From contig WKLE02006013.1 in the NCBI GenBank assembly GCA_014885115.2, positions 1 to 36,840 on the forward strand: 36,840 bases of DNA, written 5' to 3'. The stretch comes from Asterionellopsis glacialis. Taxonomy: Eukaryota > Bacillariophyta > Plagiogrammaphyceae > Rhaphoneidales > Asterionellopsidaceae. Below the pieces are notes generated by a model. That model did not search any database. It was not told where the DNA came from and worked only from the letters and a program-made list of their open reading frames with translations. Numbering within the stretch: position 1 is the stretch's first letter; each line of letters starts with the position of its first letter. Below are positions 9,948 through 20,400 of the stretch, in pieces. Position numbers and translations under genes: made by a program.

Positions 9948-12173
9948 TTATTCTTTTTTGGTGGCAGCCACAATTTTCAACATGTGTACACAATTATACC
10001 ATTTACCATTCATTTTGTCATAAAGTTTCAAATTTGGTACATCAAGTGTCCCTTCACGTAATGGTACAAATCGTAATTCTGCATCTACAGAATGTTGTCC
10101 CTTGACTTCTCCCAACAAAAGTGCTGCATCTACTGCCAATAATTCATGGTCACGATTATGACGTGTAGTTCCATCATCATCACCACTTAATCCCCAAACA
10201 CCAAAGGTATAACCATTTACTTCAGATACAACAGCTGTATTAACAGATCCTGGCTTTTGTGGAGGTGGTGGTGCATTATTCGTATTGGTTGGTCCAACAG
10301 GAGCACCATTATTACCACCACTGACACTACGTGCACCACTGACACTACGTGCACCACTCACATTATGATTATGATTGGCGAGCGCACCAGCCATAGAAGT
10401 ACGATGCTGGATTTGATGAGTATCTTTTTCAGCATCCTTTGCCATGAGAAGCATTAAATCACGTGTTTCTTGACTTAAATTCAATACGCGGAGTGAAACA
10501 ACCAGTGGTGCACCAACGTAACATCTACTTTGATTGATACTCATATCAACACGGAATGCATCTGCTGGTTCTACTGCAACACGTCCGGTGGTCCATGGTG
10601 TATCAGCTGCTACAACAATAGATGTTGTTTTACCATGATGTTGTTGTTGTTCCAACAATGATAAGGATGTGTCCCCTTCACTGCTACTAGTAGTAGCATG
10701 TTGCTGTTGATGATGATGTTTGCCTACGATAGCTGTCACAGAAATAGGTGATACAAAGTATCGACTACGTAAATCTTCACCAGCATCAATAATAAGGACA
10801 GTCGAATAGGCATCATGTGGTTGTAGTGTTAATGGTAGTTTTGGTTCTGTACGTGGTGCATATCCCCATTGTACAAATTTACTCATATCTGTGACATAAT
10901 ATTCACCTCCAGGCATACTTCGATCTTTGGTAGGTGCAGCAGCAGCAGCAGCTGGTCCATTCATAGGAGCATCTTCTCTCGAATGTCCTGGATGCATGGC
11001 AATGTTGGTGATCGTCACGGGTTCGGTATGTGTATTGGAATGTTGAATTTTAATTTGAACCAATGTCGACCCACAAGAAGATCCACTGACCGTTTCTACC
11101 GATACTGCCAAGGCATGTGTTAATAATAAGGATACCTTGGCAGGTAAGAGTTTCGTATGTTGTGTCGGATTCGATGGATGAACGGAAAAGGCTTGTCCTC
11201 CTGCACCCATTTCCAATGCCATTAATCCTGGTGCAATGGTTTGTTTGACGGTCAATTCTTTCTTTTCGGACAATACAGCTGTAATTTCTAAATCAGCAGA
11301 CACATAATTCATATTATATTGAGATTGGTCATCATGTTGACTGGCAGCTGTCGTCGTCGAAGTTGCAGAAGATGTTGTAGATGCAGTGGACACTGTAGAT
11401 GTTGCACTATGATTCATTGCTCGATTGCCACCACCACCAGAAGCATTGGCACTAGAAGAGGACGATTGCCTAGGTTGGCGTCCTTGTGCTTGTTGGAGTT
11501 GTTGTAAACGACTTGCTGCTGTAGCTAATCGTTGTTTTAAATTTTGATTATAATTTTTGGTACCATCCACAAGTGTTGTATGAGCACGAACCACAACTTC
11601 TGTTTGAAATAAAATTGAATTACCTACAACTTCAGAAGAAAGAATAGTAATACCCTCTACTGTGACAACCTTTTGATGATGATGCGCATCATTTTGCTGC
11701 TGTTCTTGTTGAGCTTCTGCTGTAGTAGCAGAAGCAGTAGTAGTAGTTTCCGAAGTGTGACTTTTAATTTCAAATTTAAGAGATGATGTAGATGGTTCTT
11801 TCTTTTTCATTTTTGAAGAACTCACATCACTTCTATCAGTATAATTCGATTCATCGTCATGATCACTGTCCGCATCACTTATGTTTTTATTATTTCCTTG
11901 TTGTTGTTGTTCTTCTTCTTCGTTTGTTCTTGGTGGTGGTTGGACACATCCAGATTGTAATAATTGATCACGATCATCACGACATGCACATCCCAATTGA
12001 AGTGGTACAATAAAACTAGACCGTCCTGAAGAATCTAAATAATATGATGTTGTTTTCCAACCACCCGTTGTAGGATCTGTAACTATAGGTGTGGACGATA
12101 AGGAGTCATCTGCATATGGACTCAGAGTACATTTGGAAAATGCACGTGATAACGAACTGTCATCGGATGGCAT
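9948..12173 (-). CDS. Trs65-like TRAPP trafficking complex subunit (putative)
   Basis: Probable accessory subunit of a TRAPP tethering complex at the Golgi. Single exon, 741 residues. The first in-frame ATG (12173) starts MPSDDSSLSRA; the frame stays open upstream only to a TTG, so that extension is not used. The C-terminal region (about 540-741) looks like the Ig-type end of the fungal Trs65 family. RCYVGAPLVVSLRVLNLSQE fits the 'vyvGe.f...v.v.N.S' strand pair, and LLLGEVKGQHSVDAELRFVP fits the 'vGpL.P......l.f..L..G' segment. Earlier beta-rich segments are separated by low-complexity Gln, Ser/Thr/Ala and His stretches. TRAPPC13-type proteins share the fold and are the main alternative. No catalytic motif is seen. 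Proline/Asn-rich linkers and an 18-bp coding repeat vary the spacing between strands. Confidence 0.5.
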   Translation of the reverse strand: MPSDDSSLSRAFSKCTLSPYADDSLSSTPIVTDPTTGGWKTTSYYLDSSGRSSFIVPLQLGCACRDDRDQLLQSGCVQPPPRTNEEEEQQQQGNNKNISDADSDHDDESNYTDRSDVSSSKMKKKEPSTSSLKFEIKSHTSETTTTASATTAEAQQEQQQNDAHHHQKVVTVEGITILSSEVVGNSILFQTEVVVRAHTTLVDGTKNYNQNLKQRLATAASRLQQLQQAQGRQPRQSSSSSANASGGGGNRAMNHSATSTVSTASTTSSATSTTTAASQHDDQSQYNMNYVSADLEITAVLSEKKELTVKQTIAPGLMALEMGAGGQAFSVHPSNPTQHTKLLPAKVSLLLTHALAVSVETVSGSSCGSTLVQIKIQHSNTHTEPVTITNIAMHPGHSREDAPMNGPAAAAAAPTKDRSMPGGEYYVTDMSKFVQWGYAPRTEPKLPLTLQPHDAYSTVLIIDAGEDLRSRYFVSPISVTAIVGKHHHQQQHATTSSSEGDTSLSLLEQQQHHGKTTSIVVAADTPWTTGRVAVEPADAFRVDMSINQSRCYVGAPLVVSLRVLNLSQETRDLMLLMAKDAEKDTHQIQHRTSMAGALANHNHNVSGARSVSGARSVSGGNNGAPVGPTNTNNAPPPPQKPGSVNTAVVSEVNGYTFGVWGLSGDDDGTTRHNRDHELLAVDAALLLGEVKGQHSVDAELRFVPLREGTLDVPNLKLYDKMNGKWYNCVHMLKIVAATKKE
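10316..10360. repeat. 18-bp coding tandem repeat in the Trs65-like gene
   Basis: The unit CACCACTGACACTACGTG occurs twice in full (10316-10333 and 10334-10351) with a partial third copy. On the minus strand it encodes SGARSV repeated inside a disordered linker. It keeps the frame because 18 is a multiple of 3, so copy-number change would only alter linker length. Confidence 0.85.
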
Positions 12174-13845
12174 TGTTGGAAAGTGCGTTTTTCTTTTTAC
12201 CAAACACGAAATTAACTTTTAGTGCAAACACCAAAAACAGTTCTTTGTTTTTTCTATCGTCTCAGCGCAAGTGTCAGCAATGCAAGAAGAAGATCGCTTT
12301 TCTCTCTGCAAATCCAAGGTAAAAGGCATCAATCAGAACTATTGCAACGACGCAATGATCATGACTCAAGCCACAAGCTACGCGAGCAGGGAGCGGTCGG
12401 GGGTAATTTTTCAATATCCAAAATAGGATAGGCAGGCACGCGAGACGCGAGTCAACGGCACTGCCCGGTAGTACCGTAGCACTGATTTTAGTTTTAAGCT
12501 AATTTACTAAATTTGTTAAAGTATGTGTATTTCTTGACTAAATATGAACATATTTTCAATTTACCAGGACCTAAAAAGTTCCCCTGCAGACATAACCGAG
12601 GCATTTTGAATTTGATGGAGTCGAACGAGTCGTCCATCGTGAGATCTTTTGTGTCTGGCACATTTGACACACAGACAAGAGAAGAATACATTCCGTGTGG
12701 TATTTATTGAAAGAGATAGCAGGACACTAAAAAATATCAAAGTACAGCCAAGCGTAGGAAACGAAAATTGGGGATGAGGAAGGAACAAGCGAACTTTCTC
12801 AAGGGATAATTATTGTTGTTCATAATATATGCATGTGTATCGCTTTGTACACTAGATAGTAAGAACACTTGTTTCTGTGTATTTAAATAGGACTTGCAAT
12901 AATTTTCATGTTGAAGACACCCTGAGTAGGTGGCAGCATTGGGACCAAATCGGAATGGATTCTTCCTTCATTATTTTACTAGATTTTACTGTGTGTCCTC
13001 AAGTTGGCCAAAACTTCTTCGATTTTTTTGGTATTTTTTGGTGCTGTCGTCACGGCAGGGGGACATAATCCTACATAGTATTATTTTCCCCCGCTTCTTG
13101 AACCCGAAAAGCGAAAAAGATCGAGCTCTGATCGATTATGACATTACCTAAATGTGAGGGTTAGAGTTAGTACCATCGTATGTAGCTTCAATACCATACC
13201 CCAGTAAGAAGTAACGTTTACTTTCCCACACAATGCCACCGATGCCACGTCGAAGACATAATGAAACGTACGTAAAAAGGTAAAAAGTGCACGGTGTACC
13301 TTACGTCACGTAAGATACGAAAATATAATATTATGTGCAAAGTACCGGTACACCCCGATTTACGGACTTTCAATTGGACGGTTCAGAAGAGAAGTAAATT
13401 TTGATTGGTTCTGGTTGGCTCTTGTGCGTCACACTGAAACTCAAGACTTCTCATTCGTTCGCTGGACTTCCGAAGAAACCGAGAGAAGACGTGAAGCAGA
13501 GATACCAACAAAAATGCAAAAAATTGGGGAATCAGCATCAGCGCAAATCCACAGACAGTCATCCCTACCTGTCATTTTAGTACCGGTAAAAACAAAATGT
13601 ACTGTACCTGGTACCTGGTAAAGAAGCTAGAAGAGGTATCTCCGCAGAAGTGATATATACCAGTGACCCACCAACCGCAGCTGACAGGCGCGGCGAGTGT
13701 GCACGGGACCCGTGTGTGCCCCCCGAAAACCAAATAAAACTCAAAATTTTTTTTTTTCGTGGCGCGCACTTGAGTACTGGTACTCGATTTACGCATATAG
13801 CGGCCCTCACAAGTATTTTATTTTCTAAGAAAGAACAACAATGCG
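12174..13845. promoter_or_regulatory. Divergent intergenic region upstream of the Trs65-like and HSF genes
   Basis: This is 1.67 kb between two divergent start codons and must include both 5' regions. It holds two overlapping TACCWGGTA palindromes (13605-13620) about 230 bp before the HSF start. Several small ORFs on both strands are short, lack known motifs, and are not called. I looked for canonical heat-shock elements (alternating GAA/TTC with 2-nt spacers) and found only imperfect partial matches. Confidence 0.45.
13605..13620. repeat. Two overlapping TACCWGGTA palindromes
   Basis: TACCTGGTACCTGGTA is two nonamers sharing two bases, inside a longer GTAC-rich stretch. It lies upstream of the HSF gene and is a candidate regulatory or repeat-derived site. 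Confidence 0.85.
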
Positions 13846-13867
13846 ATGGCAAATCCAACGACAATGA
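13841..13867 (+). promoter_or_regulatory. Nine-codon uORF overlapping the HSF start
   Basis: An ATG at 13841, in A-at-minus-3 context (ACAACAATG), opens a reading frame of eight sense codons ending in TGA at 13865-13867. It overlaps the HSF start ATG (13846) in another frame. Its stop overlaps the next in-frame HSF ATG (13864) as ATGA. If the transcript includes 13841, ribosomes would meet this ATG first. A role in translational control is inference. Confidence 0.45.
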
Positions 13868-16864
13868 TGAGAGACGATTTCCAACACTATCATCACCATC
13901 ATGGTAATGAGGTCTCACCACCCGCACCACCACCACCACAACAGCAACCAAAGGAAGGAAATGGTGCTGTACCATCTGGATTCATTCTCAAGTTGTATCA
14001 AATGGTGAATGGTGCCCCAGACGATGTTATTTGTGTAAGTAGAGTACAGACACAGACGGTTTTCTTTTCTGTGGCGCGGAAATTTTTTCTTTATGCGACC
14101 ATCATGGGAGGACGTCAGGATGAGTTTCGGTGTGGAACAGAATGAACTTCATTTCGTTTCGATAATGAAAGCGTTTGGTTCTCTTGGTTGAATCGTGAAC
14201 GGGACCGGGAATGTTTCTCTCACGGAAGGGAATCTTGCACGTTCTCTCCAATGATTTGGCTGGTCAATTTGTTCTTCGCCAAATGAGACTGGGTCATTGT
14301 TCTCTTCCCAATGAATGCGGGCGTTCATTTAGACCATCGAAGCATTGAACATGTCAATAGCATTGATACATATGTGATCAGTGGAAGAAATGTGATCCGT
14401 TCAGTCTTGTTTGGTTCTATAACGTGGCACGGAAGTATCAGTCAGGTTACATCATTCTATGGAACAAAAAGAATCTGTTGGAATGCTTTTCGAAAAATGT
14501 TCTTTTGATTTGAACTATGATCGACATCAGTGCTCTATCAATTGGGTCGTGTATATGGGTTGATTGTTGTTGAATGTGTGGTGTTTCTATGGAAAGAAAA
14601 GTCATCGTGTATGTAGGATTGTTCGTTCGAAGAAGCGCCATTTTTCGAAAAATACATGTGTTTTTTCTTTATCTTCCGTTTTTTCGTTCGAGAAAGGTCG
14701 CTAGCTAGAGCTCTCGTTTTACGTCACGTTTCACATACAAACCAGATGGAACCTTGTCTGACTTGCCGAAGAGAGATCTCATAAGATCTTTTTCTGTGCA
14801 GACATATGGAAGTTTTGGGTTCCCTTCGAGATGATTTCGTAGAATGTCGTACGTTTGTACTAGATGATTTGCCTTCCACCTGCCGTTAATTAATTGTTAT
14901 CGACCAATTAGCGCGCAGAAAACCTGAGGTTGTGGTTGGCTCTGGCGAGCGTTGAGGTTATGGGGCGGATCTAAGATTCATCGTCCTCCGATTTTTTTCG
15001 ATTCACTCATTGGTTCACACGCATCACACTAGCGTCAGCACATCTTTCGAACACCAACTGCCGGAAATTTTATGGATATCTTCTCTTCTAAAATGTCCTT
15101 CCTTCTCTCTTTGGATTCAAAATCTCATGCAATTTTTTCTTCCCTTTTTTTTTTATGAAATTTTTGAAAAATTCTGTCATGTAGTGGACTCAAGGAGGTG
15201 ATGCATTCAAGATTGGTGCTGATCTTAACAAACTGGAAGCGGAAACACTTCCACAATATTTTCGTCATTCTCGTTTCCAGTCACTTGTTCGACAGCTGAA
15301 TTTTTACAACTTTAGAAAAGTGAACAGAGAACGTACCTTTTGGATTTACAAACATCGACTATTCCATAGAGACAGACCTCAGGATTTGCATTTGTTGAGG
15401 AGGAGGACATGTCCCGGTGTCGATGGAAGAAAAAATCGTTTTTCATCCACTGGCAGTGCTGGATCAAGAAAATCCAACAACAGCAGTGCCAACAGTAGCA
15501 GTGATAACCTTGTCGCTATGGCTGGAGGGGCTACCAGTAGCGAACATAAAAAAAGTACAACTGTTCTTGACTGTCTGGAAACGAACGACGTGTTTAGGAG
15601 CCACACTAACTCTAGAGAGCATAGTGATACCGACGATTCTACTGTTGCAGATCCCAGTGACGATGAATCCTCTGCTATTGCTGCAGCAGCTGCTGCAAGA
15701 AAGCCCAGGAGAAAACGTTCTAACACAGCTTCCTATGAGAAACCACCACGTTTTCCAGAAAACAACAAACGGTCTCGGCGTGGTTGGAATTTGAACTACA
15801 ATGCTGCAATGAGTAATAGCCTTAAGCGGGAAGAATCAGAACCCGAGGATGATGTACATGTTGACTTGTCTCTTGTAACCTCAGCCGCAAGTGTTAGTAA
15901 CGCCCCCAAGACTGGAGGAGCAGACCCATTAACTAGCACACGTTTGTTTGGTGTAGCAAAGGATGAAGACGACGACGACGTTAGCGCTTCAGGGGATAAA
16001 GATGAGCGAGAACAATCCTTGGTTGTGTCACAGGTTGCCATGAAACTAGAGGAGTATGTTCGGAAAGCTAAAAAGGGATCTGGACGTGCGCGTCGTAATG
16101 GTCCTCAGGGTGTTGTAACTCCCCCTCATCCCAATGCGCATGCGATGGCTTACTCAGCTCCACGAGGAGTACTTACATACGACGATGAGTACAATTATGA
16201 TAGTGATGACGATGACGAGTCCATGCAACGTCGTGCTCGTAGTTCATCTAGCTCCACTGGAGTCGTGACTGATGGAGATGACAGTATGACTAGTGAAGAT
16301 GAACCTCGTCCTGTGGGAGGAAAAAAGGTTGCATTCGTTTCAGAGGTTAATACACCTGTCCAACCAGTACCGAAAAAGCTTTTCTTGTTAGCACCTGTCG
16401 ATGATGTCAAAACCGTTAATGTTGTTGTCAAAACCTTGTTGGAAAGAGCGAACACAGATGTTCCTGCTACGATTGCGCAATTCTGTATGACAACTGCACC
16501 GAATGGGTGTGATGACTTGTGCAGTAAGATCTTACAGTTGATCTCATCTTGTGACATGTTAGGCATTGAGTTTCAACAGTATCGAGGAGCCTTACATCCA
16601 TTGGAGTGCTCTTCCACCCTACTCCCATCTTGTATGTTTACAACTGGGTTCCGTAAGAATCATGCCGTCTCTGTACAACAAATCTGGGAAAGATCTGCTA
16701 GCCGAAATGATGCTGTTCGTGATTTCAAGACATTTGCAGTGAATTGTCTCAACGAAGTTTTGGACAACGCTGAGGTAGACAAAAACTTCTTATCTACCTC
16801 GGAAACATCCGCTTTGAAACATACTGCAGATATCTGGTTGAAAAGCTCCACCGCCAGTTTCTGA
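13846..16864 (+). CDS. Heat shock factor-type transcription factor
   Basis: Nuclear DNA-binding regulator of the HSF family, which is greatly expanded in diatoms. Exons 13846-14034 and 15185-16864, joined in phase 0 (TGT|GTAAGT ... TGTAG|TGG), give 622 residues. The HSF DNA-binding domain spans about residues 44-140 across the junction: SGFILKLYQMV, then ICWTQGGDAFKIG, LPQYFRHSRFQSLVRQLNFY (the recognition helix region) and NFRKVNRERTFWIYKH. The ICW-TQGGDAF junction matches the family's conserved '..W...g.sF' strand, which supports the intron call. The rest is Ser-rich, basic and acidic (DDDDES tract near 300), with no clear heptad trimerisation region. That is common in divergent algal HSFs. 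A short uORF overlaps the start; initiation at Met7 or Met8 is possible. Confidence 0.9.
14035..15184 (+). other. 1,150-bp intron within the HSF DNA-binding domain
   Basis: Begins GTAAGT and ends in a T-rich tract with TGTAG. It is five to ten times longer than the other introns here (97-220 bp). It has stop codons in the continuing frame soon after the donor. Small ORFs inside (for example 14311-14508) show no known motif. No structured RNA is recognised. Confidence 0.8.
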
Positions 16865-17476
16865 TGACGATGATTCCAACTTTCTTTCTTTTACTTGAAT
16901 TGATATTTAAAACTGAAAACTGCTTACTATTTACAACTAACTATGGGGATTTTATTTGATGGAGGACTAACAATAAAAAATGACGAGAGATTGGATATAT
17001 GATGTGGGAACATATTCCTTTTGCCATGGGGCGTTGATGGGAGTTTCACATACATGTATGCTACTGCATACCGAGCTTATTATGTTTGTTCTTCTCTCGA
17101 CAGGGGGACAAGAGGATTAGAGCCGGTAAGGAGGATATTGGAAATAAACTACGAAAAACATAAACAAAAACAAACAAACAAACAAACAAACAAACAAACA
17201 AACAAACAAACAATAAGAATACAAACAATGATAGAATTATTTTTTTTTAATGGACGGTCACCACTCTAACGCTTAGACATCTGATTATCTACTATACGAT
17301 CCGCTTTTATCGGATCCATAGTCTATCTCCGTGCCCCGGCGGTCTTTTTCCCTTTTTTCCACATTCGTGCTCGAATGCGCCGCCTTTGAAGTAACAAATG
17401 CTGATAAGTCCTTTAGGTGGTTACCAAGAAACGCCCGTTTGCTTTTCATATCTGAAGGAATATTATCACATTAAAC
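16865..17476. other. Intergenic region between convergent genes
   Basis: These 612 bp hold the 3' flanks of the HSF gene and the fusion gene. The main feature is a (CAAA)n array at 17171-17212. No gene or RNA is recognised. Confidence 0.6.
17171..17212. repeat. (CAAA)n microsatellite
   Basis: About ten uninterrupted CAAA tetranucleotides, preceded by imperfect copies from 17154. It lies between two convergent 3' ends and is probably prone to length change. Confidence 0.95.
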
Positions 17477-20400
17477 CTAGACAGCCTCTTCTTCTTGACT
17501 GGTCGGCTGTATAAGGTCAGTTTCGAGATTTGTCTCTCGTTGCTTTCGAAAAAATGATGAACGATTTTTCGATTTCGTGCTTCGAAATTTTCCTTCTGGA
17601 TCAAACTCGTTCATGACGCTGACAAATTCATCGAATGTTGAGGTAGAGAGGCAACTTTGCATGTATTCTGTACTTGGATACTCCAAACCACCATTTCCCC
17701 AATGTTTTTGATATTCATCTGTCGTAAAAAGTTTTTCCATTTCGGCAAAGAATTTTTCAGCCTTCTTTGATTTAGCTTGAAAGCCAACCCACAAAGTATA
17801 TCCATCATGACCCGAAGAACAACTCAATAGTGCATCATCTTTCTTGGATGCTGTCACTTCAAAGCTATAATGTGGCATGCGATTCGATTTACAATAACTC
17901 TGAATAGTTCCAAGCACATGTTCCGCCTTTTGAAAATCAAATGCCATTTCTAAGTGTGCTACCGGCAAGCCATTATTCTTTTCTAGTGCCAACACATGGT
18001 TGTACTGACCTTCATAGTGGGCCAGGCGTTTGAGTTGGGATTTGACAACCTTTTCAAGAACTACATCTGCTTCATGGTAGGATTTTTCACTCTTGGTAAG
18101 ATTTTGATATTGCTTTAACCACGACTTTTCATTGTCATCCCGAAAGTTCACAACGCCTTTATTATGCTTAGCGCCAGCCTCTACTGCAGCTCCTTTTTCA
18201 ACAGGGTTGGCTGTCCATACCGTAACCTTATCAATACTGGGGTAAACCACCATGCGCGCATACTTGTTTCCTTGCATCACCTCAACAAACTTTGATATCA
18301 TGCCATTAAAAGTCATTTCCTCAATGCGAGCTTCAAGATATTCTAATGGTACAATGCGCATTGTCACTTCGGTCACAACACCCAAAGTGCCCATTGAGGG
18401 TGCCATGGCGGCAAACACATCGGGTGTCTTTTCACGGTTCACTTTAACCGTAGATCCGTCTGCCTTAATGATTTGATAACCTTCTACGAATGCATGCATG
18501 GCAGGAAGGTCAAGTGCCAACCCATGTGTGCCAGTCATTAGCGCACCAACAATGGTTGATCCATCAATTGTTCCCATGACAGGAATAGCTACTCCATGCT
18601 GCTGCAAAGTTTTGCAAATATGTTCAATAGTGGCACCACCTTGCACTCTCACAACGTTTTTATCCAAGTCAACCTCAAGGACACGGTCGAGATTCTCAAG
18701 AGAAATAACAATTCCTTCGGAAGCAACTAGTGGTGAACAAGAATACATTCCTCCAGAACAGCGAATTTTGGAAGATCCTATCACAAGTTCCTTCAATTCA
18801 GCCACAGTTTTTGGACGACGACACTTGGTCTTCGGGACACCGTATGATTCAGACCAATTCTTCAAAGGAATGCGGCGATAGATGAGGGGGAATGCAAAGC
18901 TCACTAAAACACAACATCCAATCGGCACAAACGAAAACGAAAAGGTCCTTCCTAATGCAAATATCTGAAGCGGGTAACTTATCAATCCAATGATGGCTGC
19001 CACCAATGATGATATTCCATTAAGTGTGCCAAAAAATTGAATTCCAAAAGCATCAAGAACGTATGCATGGTGAAAACTAAATAGCATCAAACGTCCCATC
19101 GACAGTAATGTAAACCCTGGAAATGACATAAATGCAAATGTGAATTCAACAAAGTTTAAGAAATGAGTTACTTCCATACAGAATATATAAAATTGGAAAA
19201 TGCCGCAACTTACCAATGACTTGGACTTCAAGTGACCTGGCCATAATAATAGCCAACACAGCAATGTTTACACAAGCCAAGAGTATGTAATCCACCGACC
19301 AAGAATATTCAGTCAACATATACTGAACCAAGGGGAACCAAATAAAGCCGAAAGCATTGAACCATCCCGCCAAACGAGTGTAGACGTAATCTGTCCAGTC
19401 ATTTGGGTTAGTAGTGAACTTAATGTCTCCTTTCTCGGCCAAAAGCTGTGCCGCCGTTGAAAGAAAGTGTGTCAAAAGGAGAAGGGAAATAGAATAAAAC
19501 AACGTCTCTCCCCACATTTCAAATTTGCGACAGATTTTAAAAATAGTCGGCCATCCAAGTGGCTTCCTCTTAAGACCTCTTTTCCACCATTCCTTTCGCC
19601 AAAAGTCAAACTTTGGTTCGATGTGTACCCCTGGTTGTACCCTTGTCCAAGGTTGAACGAAGAAGTTGTTGATCCACATAATGAGGACGACGCAAGAGTA
19701 GAATATGGACATTTTTTGTAAACTAACACCAGCAAACTGATTGAATATTTGCATGAAAGGAAAGATTGCTGACGAAGCACCAAATGCTGCAGAGATACCG
19801 GCAGAAGCTTTCTTCTTGGATTTGCCTTTGTAAAGATTTGTTAAATGGAATCCTGTTACATGTACTCCTGATCCACCAAATGATAAGAGGAGCCACGCAT
19901 AAAGAAATACATCTGATAATTCTTCTGCTGGAGTAATGGCGAGGAGAAGGAATCCAACGAAAAATACCGAATAACAAATCATGGCTGTTGTCTTTGGACC
20001 TTGCTTGTCCATAAAAATTCCCACAAAGAGACGACAACCAATGGCTACAGCAAATCCTAGAGTCGAAACTAAGGCAATCTTTTCCTTTTCCGTTGAACAG
20101 AAGGCTCCACACGCACATTGATCGGCATAAACTCCATCCTTACGAAGCATCAATACCATACCTGGAAAGCCAAATGTCACACCACCCACAAGAAATGAAT
20201 TTGCCATTGCTGTCCCTATGGCATAATCTTTAAATCTCCATTTCTTCTTGGAGGACATGTCGTTTTTGGTACTCATTGAATCTTGAGTCAACATTGTCTG
20301 GGCTTTCATAAGAAATTTCTTCTTTTCAAGGTGACGCATGTAGTAAATTTGTATTACAACTAAAATAATAACGGCACCAATAGAAACGGACAATGCAAGG

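Noticed and set aside
13430..14700. Heat-shock elements near or in the HSF gene (TTC/GAA runs near 13470, 14630 and 14690)
   Set aside because: The TTC and GAA triplets have wrong spacing (0-1 nt rather than 2) and do not form three consecutive units.
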